Shown: piece by piece, positions 17,370 to 25,815 of the stretch
Layout: each line of letters opens with the position of its first letter
Numbering within the stretch: position 1 is the stretch's first letter
Assembly (NCBI GenBank): GCA_009937065.1
Contig: JAACDF010000185.1
Coordinates: 1-37,009, forward strand
Direction: 5' to 3'
DNA from: Gammaproteobacteria bacterium
Lineage (GTDB): Bacteria > Pseudomonadota > Gammaproteobacteria > Pseudomonadales > Halieaceae
DNA: 37,009 nt
Translations under genes and position numbers: made by a program
The notes under the pieces: model-generated
Told to the model about the DNA's origin: nothing
The model's input: only the letters and a program-made list of their open reading frames with translations
Database searches by the model: none

Positions 17370-18857
17370 ATGTCACTCGCACGCGTAGCGACACGATGCC
17401 GCCAGGGCATCAGCGCCAGTAAGGTTTGGGTAGAAGCTCACCTCTCGCCGGGTCTCCCGACGATAGCCCTTGTTGGAATGTCTGCAACGGTCGTCAAGGA
17501 TGCCAAAGAGAGAGTGCGTAGCGCCATTATCTCCTCTGGTTATCGCTGGCCTGACGCACGATTAACTATTAGTTTTTCGCCTGCGGGCGTCCACCAAGCG
17601 GCCGCCAGCTTAGACCTTCCCATCGCTGTGGCAATTCTGATTGCCTCCCGACAAATCCCCAAGAGCCTGGCCGATGAGACTGAATTTTATGGCGAGCTCA
17701 GCCTGGATGGGCGGGTCTTGGCGACAGGTGGCTTATTGGCCGCCGGGGCAAGCCGACGTGACTCACCTGCAACGCTCATTACACCCAGTGAGAATGCTGC
17801 TGTCATAGCCTCACTGTGTCACAACGTCTATGGACTCACCAACTTGGGAGAACTTCGCTCGCCACAAAGCTGGAGGCGATCTCATGCGGTTGATACCAAA
17901 CACCTGAGGGAAACGAAAAATGCCGAAGTGATACAACTCCCCGCAGGGCAGGACGGGCTGTGGCGGGCATCTGAATTAGCGGCAACGGGAGGTCATCATA
18001 TGCTGATGTCAGGGGAACCGGGAGCGGGGAAAACTATGGCGGCAACACTCATTAAACAACTCCTACCTGACCTGCCTCAACGCGACGCACTCGAGACGCA
18101 AGTTATTTTCGATATTGCAAACCAAGCACCACCCGCGGGTCGTTCTTTCAGGTCGCCGCATCACAGCATCAGTATCGCTGGGCTTGTAGGGGGAACGCGC
18201 CAAGCAACGCCAGGTGAAATCAGCTTGGCAAACCACGGCGTTTTATTTCTCGATGAACTTCCCGAGTTTTCACTGGCCACCATTGAGGCACTTCGCCAGC
18301 CCCTGGAAGCCGGAGAAATTCAGATAAGCCGTTCGGAGCATTCACACAAGTACCCTGCTAAGTTTCAGCTCATTGCAGCCATGAATCCCTGCCCTTGCGG
18401 CTATCGCGACACAACAACGAAGCAATGCCGATGCTCAATTAGTGCCTTAAATCGGTACAACCAGAAACTGTCGGGGCCTCTTTTGGATCGAATCGATCTT
18501 TTTATCAGCGTCAATCGATCAAAACTGTCTGATGTGATGTCGCCCCAAGAAAAACTGCACAACCGCTTACAAGTTACAAAATATCGAGTTGCTAAAGCCC
18601 ATGAGCTCGCGCTAACCCGACAAGGCGTTGAAAACAGCAGAATCAAAAGCGGTGACTTACTAACGCTTTGCGCACTGTCATCGACAACAAAACGTTGGCT
18701 GGAAAAAACGGGTGAGCGACTGAAGTTATCTGGGAGAGGTTTACATCGGTGCCTGCGAGTGGCGAGAACGATTGCTGACCTATCCGAGCAACCCGAGGTG
18801 ACCCAACATGAGCTCAGAGAGGCACTCGTCTACCGAGCGCATATGGGTCAGATATAA
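17370..18857 (+). CDS. comM: ComM/YifB family AAA+ ATPase (Mg-chelatase-like)
   Basis: A 495-residue protein. It has an N-terminal Lon-like domain (residues about 1-170, with LVGMSATVVKDAKERVRSA and FSPAGVHQAAASLDLPIA) and an AAA+ core with Walker A GEPGAGKT (215-222), Walker B VLFLDELPEF, and a CPCGYRDTTTKQCRC cysteine cluster that may bind zinc. ComM is a hexameric helicase that promotes branch migration during homologous recombination of transformed DNA. No other competence genes are in the window. AAGGAAG precedes the ATG. Confidence 0.93.
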   Translation: MSLARVATRCRQGISASKVWVEAHLSPGLPTIALVGMSATVVKDAKERVRSAIISSGYRWPDARLTISFSPAGVHQAAASLDLPIAVAILIASRQIPKSLADETEFYGELSLDGRVLATGGLLAAGASRRDSPATLITPSENAAVIASLCHNVYGLTNLGELRSPQSWRRSHAVDTKHLRETKNAEVIQLPAGQDGLWRASELAATGGHHMLMSGEPGAGKTMAATLIKQLLPDLPQRDALETQVIFDIANQAPPAGRSFRSPHHSISIAGLVGGTRQATPGEISLANHGVLFLDELPEFSLATIEALRQPLEAGEIQISRSEHSHKYPAKFQLIAAMNPCPCGYRDTTTKQCRCSISALNRYNQKLSGPLLDRIDLFISVNRSKLSDVMSPQEKLHNRLQVTKYRVAKAHELALTRQGVENSRIKSGDLLTLCALSSTTKRWLEKTGERLKLSGRGLHRCLRVARTIADLSEQPEVTQHELREALVYRAHMGQI

Positions 18858-18863
18858 AACTAG

Positions 18864-18885
18864 CCGGGGGGACTTGCCCGCCCGG
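18864..18885. terminator. possible bidirectional hairpin between comM and the cytochrome gene
   Basis: CCGGG pairs with CCCGG, with two further G-C pairs after a mismatch, between two convergent genes. The T-run is poor on both strands, so it may be a weak terminator or an mRNA-stabilising stem. Confidence 0.35.
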
Positions 18886-18890
18886 TAAGA

Positions 18891-19286
18891 TTAAAAGCTT
18901 GTAACGTAGTCTGCGAGGTCTTGGATGTCGTCATCACTCAAGGCAGCTGCCTGCCCCCACATCAGAGCGCTTTGGGCGCCGACCGTCTCATTCGCTCGGT
19001 AGGCATTCAGTCGACCCACAATATAGTCGGCATCTTGTCCTGCGAGCGCAGGGCCAATCCCGCCGCCGCCGTTCGGTCCATGACACGCGGCGCAGCCCAC
19101 GTACTTTGCTTCACCGGGAAGTGCAGCGACCGCCTGGTCAGCGACAGATGCTCCGCCGCAATCCTCTCCGGCAACACAAACGTTTGAAAATGACTTGATT
19201 CGGTCGGCAATCGCAGCACGTTGTTCATCTGTCTGCGCAAAAGCTGAAGCAGAAAGAGCTAATATAGTGACTAATAGGTATCGCAT
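18891..19286 (-). CDS. periplasmic cytochrome c (c5-like)
   Basis: A 131-residue monohaem cytochrome. A signal peptide MRYLLVTILALSASAFA is cleaved near residue 17. The haem site is CAACH (C65, C68, H69), with GPALAGQDADYIVGRL following and M109 (SALMWGQA) as likely axial ligand. A cysteine pair C37/C43 in VCVAGEDCGG near the N-terminus is typical of c5-type cytochromes with a disulfide. The protein should carry electrons in the periplasm; its partner is unknown. I start at 19286 because the upstream in-frame extension (to 19442) would place 52 unrelated residues before the signal peptide. Confidence 0.9.
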   Translation of the reverse strand: MRYLLVTILALSASAFAQTDEQRAAIADRIKSFSNVCVAGEDCGGASVADQAVAALPGEAKYVGCAACHGPNGGGGIGPALAGQDADYIVGRLNAYRANETVGAQSALMWGQAAALSDDDIQDLADYVTSF

Positions 19287-19459
19287 GGCTCTGGAAACTC
19301 GTTTGGCAGTTTTTCTGGAGCGCGGAGTATACAGATTAAAGTGACATCGAAAAAACTGGGTTGTCCAGATAATGTAAATAACAATGACTTTTATTGCATA
19401 GCCTTTATGAAATAGTCGGTAGCGCCTTGCCAATACACTCAACTTAGATAGGACTTCTT

Positions 19460-20083
19460 ATGAAACTTTACACCTTTGATCCCGCCCCAAACCCTCAGCG
19501 TCTAAAGATGTTCATCGACTACAAAGGCATCGAAATAGACACTGCGCAGGTAAACTTCCAAGAAGGCGAGCAACGCACCGATGCGTACAAGGCGGTTGTG
19601 CCTACAGGCACAGTCCCCGCACTGGTCCTAGACTCAGGGCGCGTACTGAGTTCAGTTTTTGCAATCACACAGTATTTGGAGGCAATGCACCCAGATCGCC
19701 CGCTCCTGGGCTCGTCCGACGAAGAGCGAGCGCTGATTCTCGATTGGAATCACCGCATCTTTACCGATGTGTTCAAAGCGATCGCCGACCTCTTCCGCAA
19801 TACGAATCCGGCTTTCGCGGGTCGCGCCCTCCCGGGAACGCTGGACACCGAACAAATTCCAGCGCTCGCCGAGCGCGGAAGAAGCCAATTACTGCACGCG
19901 CTGACCGTCATGAACGATGAACTTTCCTCTCGTGATTTTGTTGCAGGCGATAGTTTCAGTATGGCGGATATCGACTTACTCGCCTCGCTACATTTCGCCG
20001 GCTGGGCAGCAAAGGTTCAGCCCGATGAATCGCTGACCGCTCTCATTGACTGGCGTCAGCGCGCGCAAGCGAGACTCAACTGA
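19460..20083 (+). CDS. glutathione S-transferase family protein
   Basis: A 207-residue protein with an N-terminal thioredoxin-like domain (LYTFDPAPNPQRLKMFIDYKGIE, then VPTGTVPALVLDSGRVLSSVFAITQYLE at about residues 47-74, with the cis-proline VPAL and the glutathione-contacting segment). An all-helical C-terminal domain ends in the conserved FSMADIDLLASL. AGGA lies six bases before the ATG. The substrate is unknown. The DUF3080 lipoprotein gene follows 23 bases later. Confidence 0.9.
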   Translation: MKLYTFDPAPNPQRLKMFIDYKGIEIDTAQVNFQEGEQRTDAYKAVVPTGTVPALVLDSGRVLSSVFAITQYLEAMHPDRPLLGSSDEERALILDWNHRIFTDVFKAIADLFRNTNPAFAGRALPGTLDTEQIPALAERGRSQLLHALTVMNDELSSRDFVAGDSFSMADIDLLASLHFAGWAAKVQPDESLTALIDWRQRAQARLN

Positions 20084-20106
20084 CAGATTGCGAGACACGT
20101 AGATCA

Positions 20107-21153
20107 GTGCTGTTTGGCCAACCTCTATGGCGTACGAGTAGTCGCTTTTACTATTTCTGGATCGGACTGCTCGCAGCACTGGCCTTAGCAAGTTGTGCAG
20201 AGCGCGAGGCGGGTGCCGCAAAGCTCGCAAACTATGTTGAGCGTTTGAGTACCGCCGCCAATTTCGATCTGGAGAGCTATGATAGCTGGCGTCGAGTGGA
20301 CTTCCCCTCTAACCTCGATGCGGCATCATTGGCGCCAACGGGCTCATTATCGCTCATCGATTTCCTGTCGCTGAGTGGCTGCGAGTTGCAAGCCAACATT
20401 GCCAAACGCAATACATCGATGGGTCGGATCGCTTCGGCATCGCAACGCCTCATCCTCGATCTTGAGTTCTTACGATTGGCGCCTGCCTGCGTACGGCTCA
20501 TGGAAGAGAAAGGCGAAAACAGCGTTGCCGAAACGCTTCGAGAAAATATTGAACTCCGACGTACTAACTTGCCTGCACGGATCTTTCGCGCAGTCCTTGC
20601 GGGTCCCGAATGGCAAAAATTCTGGGAACAACCAATGTTATTAGGGTCGTATCCCGAGTCAGCCAGTGGTGACTCATCACAAGCACTGTGGGAGCTATCT
20701 GAACGGGTGCAGCGTTTTGTTGACCATAGCTGGTCCGCCGCCGACGAGGATCTCGAGCCACTACTGGCTTCAATAAGGGCAAATTCAGGCGGACAGCTAC
20801 TGGCCGCCGCCGCGCTCCAGTCAGGTTATCTCGATTACGCCAACTATGTATTGCGTAGGGCCAAAAACAAAGGCATCTATTGTAAAAATGAGGCAATAAC
20901 GGAGGCGGGGACAATCACTAAAACCGTCGTAGCTAAATATTTTGCTGCAGATTTACAGCGATGGTCTGCAAAAGTTTCACAGCGACATTATGAGATTCAA
21001 TCGGCATTAATTGCGCTGGAGGCCCAGCTTCTAGGGATCTTGCCGCAACCGTATTTGAACTGGGTTATCGAGCGGGATGCGATGCTACATCGGCTTTACG
21101 CTGCACCCAGAGAGCATGTTGCAGTTATCAAGGAGACGGTAAATGACTGCTAG
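20107..21153 (+). CDS. DUF3080-family lipoprotein
   Basis: A 348-residue protein starting with GTG. A signal sequence with lipobox LALASC (residues 25-30) predicts a lipidated, mostly helical protein. After the cysteine it reads as a gammaproteobacterial DUF3080 protein (YVERLSTAANFDLESYDSWRRVDFP, later SLIDFLSLSGCELQ and VIERDAMLHRL). The function is not known. The ribosome-binding site is weak. It is probably cotranscribed with the preceding GST gene, 23 bases upstream. Confidence 0.78.
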   Translation: MLFGQPLWRTSSRFYYFWIGLLAALALASCAEREAGAAKLANYVERLSTAANFDLESYDSWRRVDFPSNLDAASLAPTGSLSLIDFLSLSGCELQANIAKRNTSMGRIASASQRLILDLEFLRLAPACVRLMEEKGENSVAETLRENIELRRTNLPARIFRAVLAGPEWQKFWEQPMLLGSYPESASGDSSQALWELSERVQRFVDHSWSAADEDLEPLLASIRANSGGQLLAAAALQSGYLDYANYVLRRAKNKGIYCKNEAITEAGTITKTVVAKYFAADLQRWSAKVSQRHYEIQSALIALEAQLLGILPQPYLNWVIERDAMLHRLYAAPREHVAVIKETVNDC

Positions 21154-21257
21154 GTACCCAATTAGAGGTGTCATGCCCCGCCTTGCGCTCTGATATATTA
21201 AGCACCATGTAATGCCCCACACTCAGGGGGCTTGATTGAAAGCCAAGCTAAAAACGC

Positions 21258-22277
21258 ATGGATAAGAGACACGACATGGTTCAGGTCATTTCAGCAACAC
21301 TGCAACCCAGCCTGTGTGCGACCGGCGAGCCCGATCCGCGGCGGCTGAAAATTGGGCTGTATCAGATGAAGTGGTACCAAGATCCCGATGAACATAGTCG
21401 CCAGCTCCACGCAGGGGTCGCTGCGTGTGCTCACGCCGGAGCGCAGATTGTTTTCCTACCCGAACTTACGCTCAGTAGGTACCCAGCAGATAAACGACCC
21501 GAGTCATCTGCCGATCGTCAGCCCGAAGATATTCTGGGTGGACCTACGATCGCCTTTGCGAAAGAGGCTGCTCGTGATAACGATGTCTTTGTTCAAGTAT
21601 CACTCTATGAAAAAGTCGAACGAGATGATGATCTAGGCTTCAACACGGCGGTGCTGGTAGCGCCTAATGGTGACATCGCGGCGCAAACTCGAAAGCTTCA
21701 CATTCCCGTGACCGAGGGCTACTTCGAGGACTGTTATTTCGCCCAAGGCCCTAGTGACAACCCCTATCCTGTCCATCGCATCGCAATGGACTCGGCAGAC
21801 GTCAATTTGGGATTGCCTACATGTTGGGACGAATGGTTCCCGGAGGTTGCGAGGAATTATGGCCTCCTTGGCGCCGATCTGCTGTGTTACCCGACGGCCA
21901 TTGGATCAGAGCCAGATCACCCCGAGTTCAATACACGACCTCTCTGGCAGTCAGTCATCGTCGGACATGCGATCGCCAACGGTCTCTTCATCGCTGTGCC
22001 GAACCGAACGGGTATGGAAGGATTAATTCGATTCTATGGTGGCAGCTTCATTGCCGATCCTTTCGGACGAATCTTGGTGGAAGCACCGGAGAATGAAGAA
22101 GTGGCACTGGTGGCCGAAATTGACCTGACTCACCGGCAGGACTGGCTACAACTGTTTCCTTTCTTCGCAACCAGACGGCCCGACACCTATGCCAAGCTAA
22201 CAGAACCCGTGACCAACCCCCGTCAGCCTGACGGGAATGGTTCAAAAGCCCCTATTCCGGGCATTGCAGCCAAGTGA
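21258..22277 (+). CDS. aguB: nitrilase-superfamily amidase, probable N-carbamoylputrescine amidase
   Basis: A 339-residue carbon-nitrogen hydrolase with the full Glu-Lys-Cys triad: E69 (FLPELTLSRYP), K146 (TRKLHIPVTEGY) and C189 (LGLPTCWDEWFPE). EGYFED and CWDEWFPE are typical of AguB, which hydrolyses N-carbamoylputrescine to putrescine, ammonia and CO2. The agmatine deiminase gene ten bases downstream supplies the substrate, which supports the call. About 30 residues precede the fold (core begins RRLKIGLYQMKW). A second ATG at 21276, with AAGAGA upstream, is an alternative start. Confidence 0.87.
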   Translation: MDKRHDMVQVISATLQPSLCATGEPDPRRLKIGLYQMKWYQDPDEHSRQLHAGVAACAHAGAQIVFLPELTLSRYPADKRPESSADRQPEDILGGPTIAFAKEAARDNDVFVQVSLYEKVERDDDLGFNTAVLVAPNGDIAAQTRKLHIPVTEGYFEDCYFAQGPSDNPYPVHRIAMDSADVNLGLPTCWDEWFPEVARNYGLLGADLLCYPTAIGSEPDHPEFNTRPLWQSVIVGHAIANGLFIAVPNRTGMEGLIRFYGGSFIADPFGRILVEAPENEEVALVAEIDLTHRQDWLQLFPFFATRRPDTYAKLTEPVTNPRQPDGNGSKAPIPGIAAK

Positions 22278-22287
22278 GTCGATAACC

Positions 22288-23280
22288 ATGTGGACCATGC
22301 CGCCCGAGTGGCAACCCCACCTAGCCACCTGGATGGGATTTCCGACGGGTGCTTATGGCACAGCCGGCGTCAGCGATGACGACGTCTTTAACGCGTGGTC
22401 TCTGGTCGCGAATACTATCTCCGAGCATGAGCCCGTTCACATGCTTTGCCACCCAGAGCGGCTAACGATCGCGCAGAAGAAATTAGCGGGCGCCGTCACA
22501 CTGCATGCGTTCGAGATTGACGATGCTTGGATACGTGACTCGGGGCCCACCTTTGTAACCGGTGAAGAGGGACTTGGTGGTGTCGACTGGGTGTTTAACG
22601 GCTGGGGTGATCACACCGAATTCGACTGGAACCAAGACGCAAAAGTAGCTAGCCACATTATTGAACTTACCGGTGCCGAACGTATCGGATCAGACCTGGT
22701 CAACGAAGGCGGTGGTATCCATGTCAATGGTCATGGTGATGTGCTCCTTACCCGGACAGTTCAACTCGATCCTGGGAGAAACCCGACTGCAACCGAACAA
22801 ACTGTGGAGAGCGAGGTCCATCAAAAGTTAGGAACGCAACGTGCCATTTGGTTCAACCGGGGGCTGTGGCGAGATTATCAGGACCATGGCACGCGAGGAC
22901 ACGTCGATATGATCGCAGCCTTCGTCCCCGATGGCTCGGTACTGCTGCACCGACAATTTGATATCAATCATCCCGACAATGAACTTTGGCAGGACCACTG
23001 CGAGACCTTAGAGGCGGCTGGGTTCAAAGTACGTGCACTTCCCGCACCGCGAATAGCGAAAGACAACGCGGGTTGGGTCGATTACAGCTACGTCAATCAC
23101 TATGTGGGAAACGGCTTCGTGCTGCTGCCCGCCTTCAACGACCGCACAGATGAGCATGCGGTTGAGATCATTAAAGATCTGTACCCCGATCGCCACGTAA
23201 CTAATGTGGACGCGCGCGTTTTGTTTGCCATGGGGGGCGGTATACACTGCATCACCCAGCAAGAGCCGGCTCAGCCCTGA
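22288..23280 (+). CDS. aguA: agmatine deiminase AguA
   Basis: A 330-residue guanidine-modifying enzyme that hydrolyses agmatine to N-carbamoylputrescine and ammonia. The expected catalytic residues are visible: D84 (WIRDSGPTFV), E140 (LVNEGGGIHVNG), H205 and D207 (RGHVDM), and nucleophile C321 (GGGIHCITQQEP). I use the ATG at 22288 giving MWTMPPEWQPH, the normal family start; an upstream in-frame start at 22237 lies inside aguB. With aguB it forms an arginine-decarboxylase-dependent route to putrescine. No decarboxylase gene is in the window. Confidence 0.93.
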   Translation: MWTMPPEWQPHLATWMGFPTGAYGTAGVSDDDVFNAWSLVANTISEHEPVHMLCHPERLTIAQKKLAGAVTLHAFEIDDAWIRDSGPTFVTGEEGLGGVDWVFNGWGDHTEFDWNQDAKVASHIIELTGAERIGSDLVNEGGGIHVNGHGDVLLTRTVQLDPGRNPTATEQTVESEVHQKLGTQRAIWFNRGLWRDYQDHGTRGHVDMIAAFVPDGSVLLHRQFDINHPDNELWQDHCETLEAAGFKVRALPAPRIAKDNAGWVDYSYVNHYVGNGFVLLPAFNDRTDEHAVEIIKDLYPDRHVTNVDARVLFAMGGGIHCITQQEPAQP

Positions 23281-23318
23281 GTTTGCGGGCTTTCATTCTT
23301 AGCTTCACGGGATAGTTG

Positions 23319-24134
23319 ATGTTTACATATCTAAAGCCAGGCATACGAGAGCGCCTCATCAGCGAGGACAAGCTTTTCCGAATCGATGCTGACGGAGATC
23401 GGCTCGATGCAGAGAGTCCTGGTACTGCTGGACAGCGCATCGTTAATTTACTGGGCCCCATCCCGCTGCCGCTTGCGCGAGGTGAGGAGCACCCGACGGC
23501 TAAGTGGTACGCCACCGTTCGTGCGACCGAGCTGGCTGAAGTTGAAAATCTTGCATCAAATCTCCGTGAGCAGGGTGGCCAGCATTTATTTGCCCACCTC
23601 GCATCCAGTATGGCGGTGAATAGTGTTTTAGAAATTGGTCCAGCGGCGACATCAACTTCACCTCTGGTCAGAGTCCATTCCTCCTGCTTAACCGGAGACG
23701 TATTTGGCTCTCAGCGCTGCGAGTGCGGCCCTCAATACGAGGCAGCCATCGATCGAATCGCACGCGACCCTGAGGGTGGCTATTTGATTTACATGGCAGG
23801 GCACGAAGGTCGCGGTATCGGCTTATGGGCAAAGGCAGCGACTTACCTGCTTCAGGATGCAGGCGAAAACACCTATCAGGCTAACCGCTCCCTGGGTTTG
23901 CCCGACGACTCACGCGACTTCAGTGATGCAGCATCTCTTCTCAAGTACTTCGGGCAGGAGAGGCCACTAAGGCTGCTGACCAATAACCCAAAGAAGATGG
24001 AAGATCTCACGGCCATGGGCGTACAAAACCTCACACGCGTGAAACACGTCTCAGGGGTTAACGACTTCAATCTACGGTATCTGGAAGCGAAGCGAGAGTG
24101 GGGCCACGGACTCGATGCGGACGATCTTGGGTAG
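23319..24134 (+). CDS. ribA: GTP cyclohydrolase II family protein with long N-terminus
   Basis: A 271-residue protein whose C-terminal 155 residues are a RibA domain: zinc cysteines C123, C134 and C136 (CLTGDVFGSQRCECG), the GHEGRGIGL catalytic loop (161-169), and LRLLTNNPKKMEDL. RibA opens GTP to start riboflavin synthesis. The region before the core is about 70 residues longer than in E. coli RibA and does not look like a RibB domain, so this may be a specialised paralogue; the symbol is by family only. The start is ATG at 23319; the TTG just before it is less likely. It lies 38 bases after aguA and converges with the next gene. Confidence 0.82.
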   Translation: MFTYLKPGIRERLISEDKLFRIDADGDRLDAESPGTAGQRIVNLLGPIPLPLARGEEHPTAKWYATVRATELAEVENLASNLREQGGQHLFAHLASSMAVNSVLEIGPAATSTSPLVRVHSSCLTGDVFGSQRCECGPQYEAAIDRIARDPEGGYLIYMAGHEGRGIGLWAKAATYLLQDAGENTYQANRSLGLPDDSRDFSDAASLLKYFGQERPLRLLTNNPKKMEDLTAMGVQNLTRVKHVSGVNDFNLRYLEAKREWGHGLDADDLG

Positions 24135-24167
24135 ATCTCTCCTATCCTCGCTCGAGGGGCAGTAAGA

Positions 24168-24488
24168 TCAGTTCAACCACTCCGGCAACGGCTGATCACC
24201 CAGCGATAGTTCCATTGTGTTGTCCCCACTCGATGAAGCACCCTTCCCCACCATTTCATCGTAAGCGCTTCGCTGACGGAGTATCGCTTCCACCTTACCG
24301 AACTGCTTTATTTGGCGCTGCATTGAGAGCAGATTGGTGGTCTTCAGGGGCTTGCCGGTATTGTCTGCAATGAGGTGCTCCTCTCCATTGATCTGCACAA
24401 ACGCAATGTAGAGACTCAGATCCACCGATTCGATGACAAAGCGATCAATATTGGATTTGCGTCTAATGTCTTTGAGTCGGAGCTTCAT
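24168..24488 (-). CDS. DUF6482-like small protein
   Basis: A 106-residue soluble protein without signal peptide or membrane helix. The segment ESVDLSLYIAFVQINGEEHLIADNTGKPLKTTNLLSMQR resembles DUF6482 proteins, which are short proteins of unknown function in marine and pseudomonad gammaproteobacteria; this is a resemblance from memory. AGAGG precedes the ATG. It converges with the GTP cyclohydrolase gene, with 33 bases between the stops and only a minor hairpin there. Confidence 0.65.
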   Translation of the reverse strand: MKLRLKDIRRKSNIDRFVIESVDLSLYIAFVQINGEEHLIADNTGKPLKTTNLLSMQRQIKQFGKVEAILRQRSAYDEMVGKGASSSGDNTMELSLGDQPLPEWLN

Positions 24489-24900
24489 GGGTTTTGCCTC
24501 TATTGACCGGGCCGTCGTCAGCTGGTGAGTGTCTGTTTACGAATAACTCTCAGACTTGGTTTTGACACTGCCAGTTATCAATAACGGGCGACAAAATATC
24601 GAAGCCCTTGTATCGGCGAAGATCTACAGGAGTCGTCTCAACCGCGGTCTGCAGCGACTCCAAGTCGCCTTCGATAGGTAGTTAGGCCTTGAGAACACAA
24701 ACATGAACTCAAATCGTGACTGCAATTGCGCCTGAGGCGGGTAGGCGCCTCCGCGACCGCCCCTGAGCACGGTACCAGAGTTGATCGAATACGGGGGCCA
24801 CCTGCCATTCGTCGCGTGACATGCGATCCAGGGGTCGTTCTATCCGTTCAAAAGATGGACGGCTCTGGGTCATTGGATCGTCTTGGTGAATCATGCGCGC
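24489..24900. other. 412-base stretch with little clear coding; contains competing inverted repeats
   Basis: Divergent region between the DUF6482-like gene (minus) and cho (plus). It holds TATCGAAG at 24597-24604, perfectly complementary to CTTCGATA at 24669-24676. Nested between them are TATCG and GCGA (24611-24619), which pair with the same right arm, and GGAGTCG/CGACTCC (24629-24635 and 24655-24661). A weak small reading frame on the minus strand covers 24709-24894. I looked for a LexA box (CTGT-N8-ACAG) upstream of cho and found none. Confidence 0.5.
24709..24894 (-). CDS. possible small hypothetical protein
   Basis: A 61-codon open frame whose more likely start is the internal ATG at 24871-24873 (MTQSRPSFERIERPL), giving 54 residues. 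The product is basic with two tryptophans (DEWQVAPVFDQLWYRAQ) and no membrane segment. I do not recognise a family and see no good ribosome-binding site. It overlaps the upstream region of cho and could be spurious; conservation across related genomes would decide. Confidence 0.3.
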   Translation of the reverse strand: MIHQDDPMTQSRPSFERIERPLDRMSRDEWQVAPVFDQLWYRAQGRSRRRLPASGAIAVTI

Positions 24901-25815
24901 ATGATGCCAGAGCTTGCCAATATCACCATTACTTCGAAAGGAGAAACTCTGGACGAACTTCCTATGTACAGCGGTGTTTACCGTTTCTTTTCATCCGAGC
25001 ATACCTTGCTCTACGTTGGTAAAAGCATAGACATACGCGCTCGCGTTCAGTCCCATTTTCAGGAAGGCAGAAAGCCAGGGCGACACCAGCGCATCATGTC
25101 CCAAGTGACGCGTATCGAGACGCAGTCTACATCTGGAGAAATTGGCGCGCTCCTCGTCGAAAACGCAGCAATCAAGGCGGAAACGCCCCTCTACAACCGT
25201 CGTCAGCGGCAGGTCAGAAAGTTGTGGACCATTCATCTGAACCGATCGAATGACAATTTTTTACAACCGGTCAGTGCAGATTTCTCGCCCTGGGGTGAGA
25301 GAGCAATGGACAGTTACGGCCTCTTCCATAACCGCCGTCATGTCGACAACACCGTGCGACGGCACGCTCGTGACCACGGACTCTGTCTGCGCATGCTCGG
25401 GCTAGACTCGGGTAAAGGGCCCTGCTTTCAATATCAGCTAAAACGCTGCGATGGCGCTTGTGCCGGAGATGAAACACCTGAAGAGCATAATGCGCGTCTG
25501 TTATCTGTACTCGATCGCGACCGAATCTCTGCCTGGCCTTTCACAGGTCCGCTCTTTTTGGTGGAGCGCAATATACGGCCACAGGATAAGCAACCTGCCG
25601 AGCAGTACCATCTCGTCAATCACTGGTCTTGGCTCGGCTGTTTCGACGACGCCAAGACGGCACTCAAGGCCTCTGAAGACAACCATCAAACTGTTTTCGA
25701 CCGTGATGCCTATCGCATGCTGATGAGCGCATTACGCAAAGGCAAACTAGAGCTTGTTGATGCAGCAACAATGGAGCCGGTCGACAACCCGCTTATTCGA
25801 GAGAACTTCGACTAG
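24901..25815 (+). CDS. cho: Cho-type excinuclease (GIY-YIG, UvrC N-terminal homologue)
   Basis: A 304-residue protein, close to E. coli Cho (295). The N-terminal GIY-YIG nuclease domain has [29 protein letters not shown] at about residues 22-50 and the metal-binding glutamate in LLVENAAIK. Next comes [15 protein letters not shown], the cysteine-rich segment shared with UvrC. The UvrB-binding and C-terminal nuclease parts of UvrC are absent. Cho makes the 3' incision in nucleotide excision repair at bulky lesions. Starts at 24883 (TTG), 24886 (GTG), 24901 or 24904 (ATG) are all possible. It overlaps the photolyase gene by one base (TAGTG). Confidence 0.88.
   Translation: MMPELANITITSKGETLDELPMYSGVYRFFSSEHTLLYVGKSIDIRARVQSHFQEGRKPGRHQRIMSQVTRIETQSTSGEIGALLVENAAIKAETPLYNRRQRQVRKLWTIHLNRSNDNFLQPVSADFSPWGERAMDSYGLFHNRRHVDNTVRRHARDHGLCLRMLGLDSGKGPCFQYQLKRCDGACAGDETPEEHNARLLSVLDRDRISAWPFTGPLFLVERNIRPQDKQPAEQYHLVNHWSWLGCFDDAKTALKASEDNHQTVFDRDAYRMLMSALRKGKLELVDAATMEPVDNPLIRENFD

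Noticed and set aside
24489-24900. A LexA (SOS) box upstream of cho
   Set aside because: No CTGT-N8-ACAG match; the nearest, CTGT followed by AACT, fails the right half.
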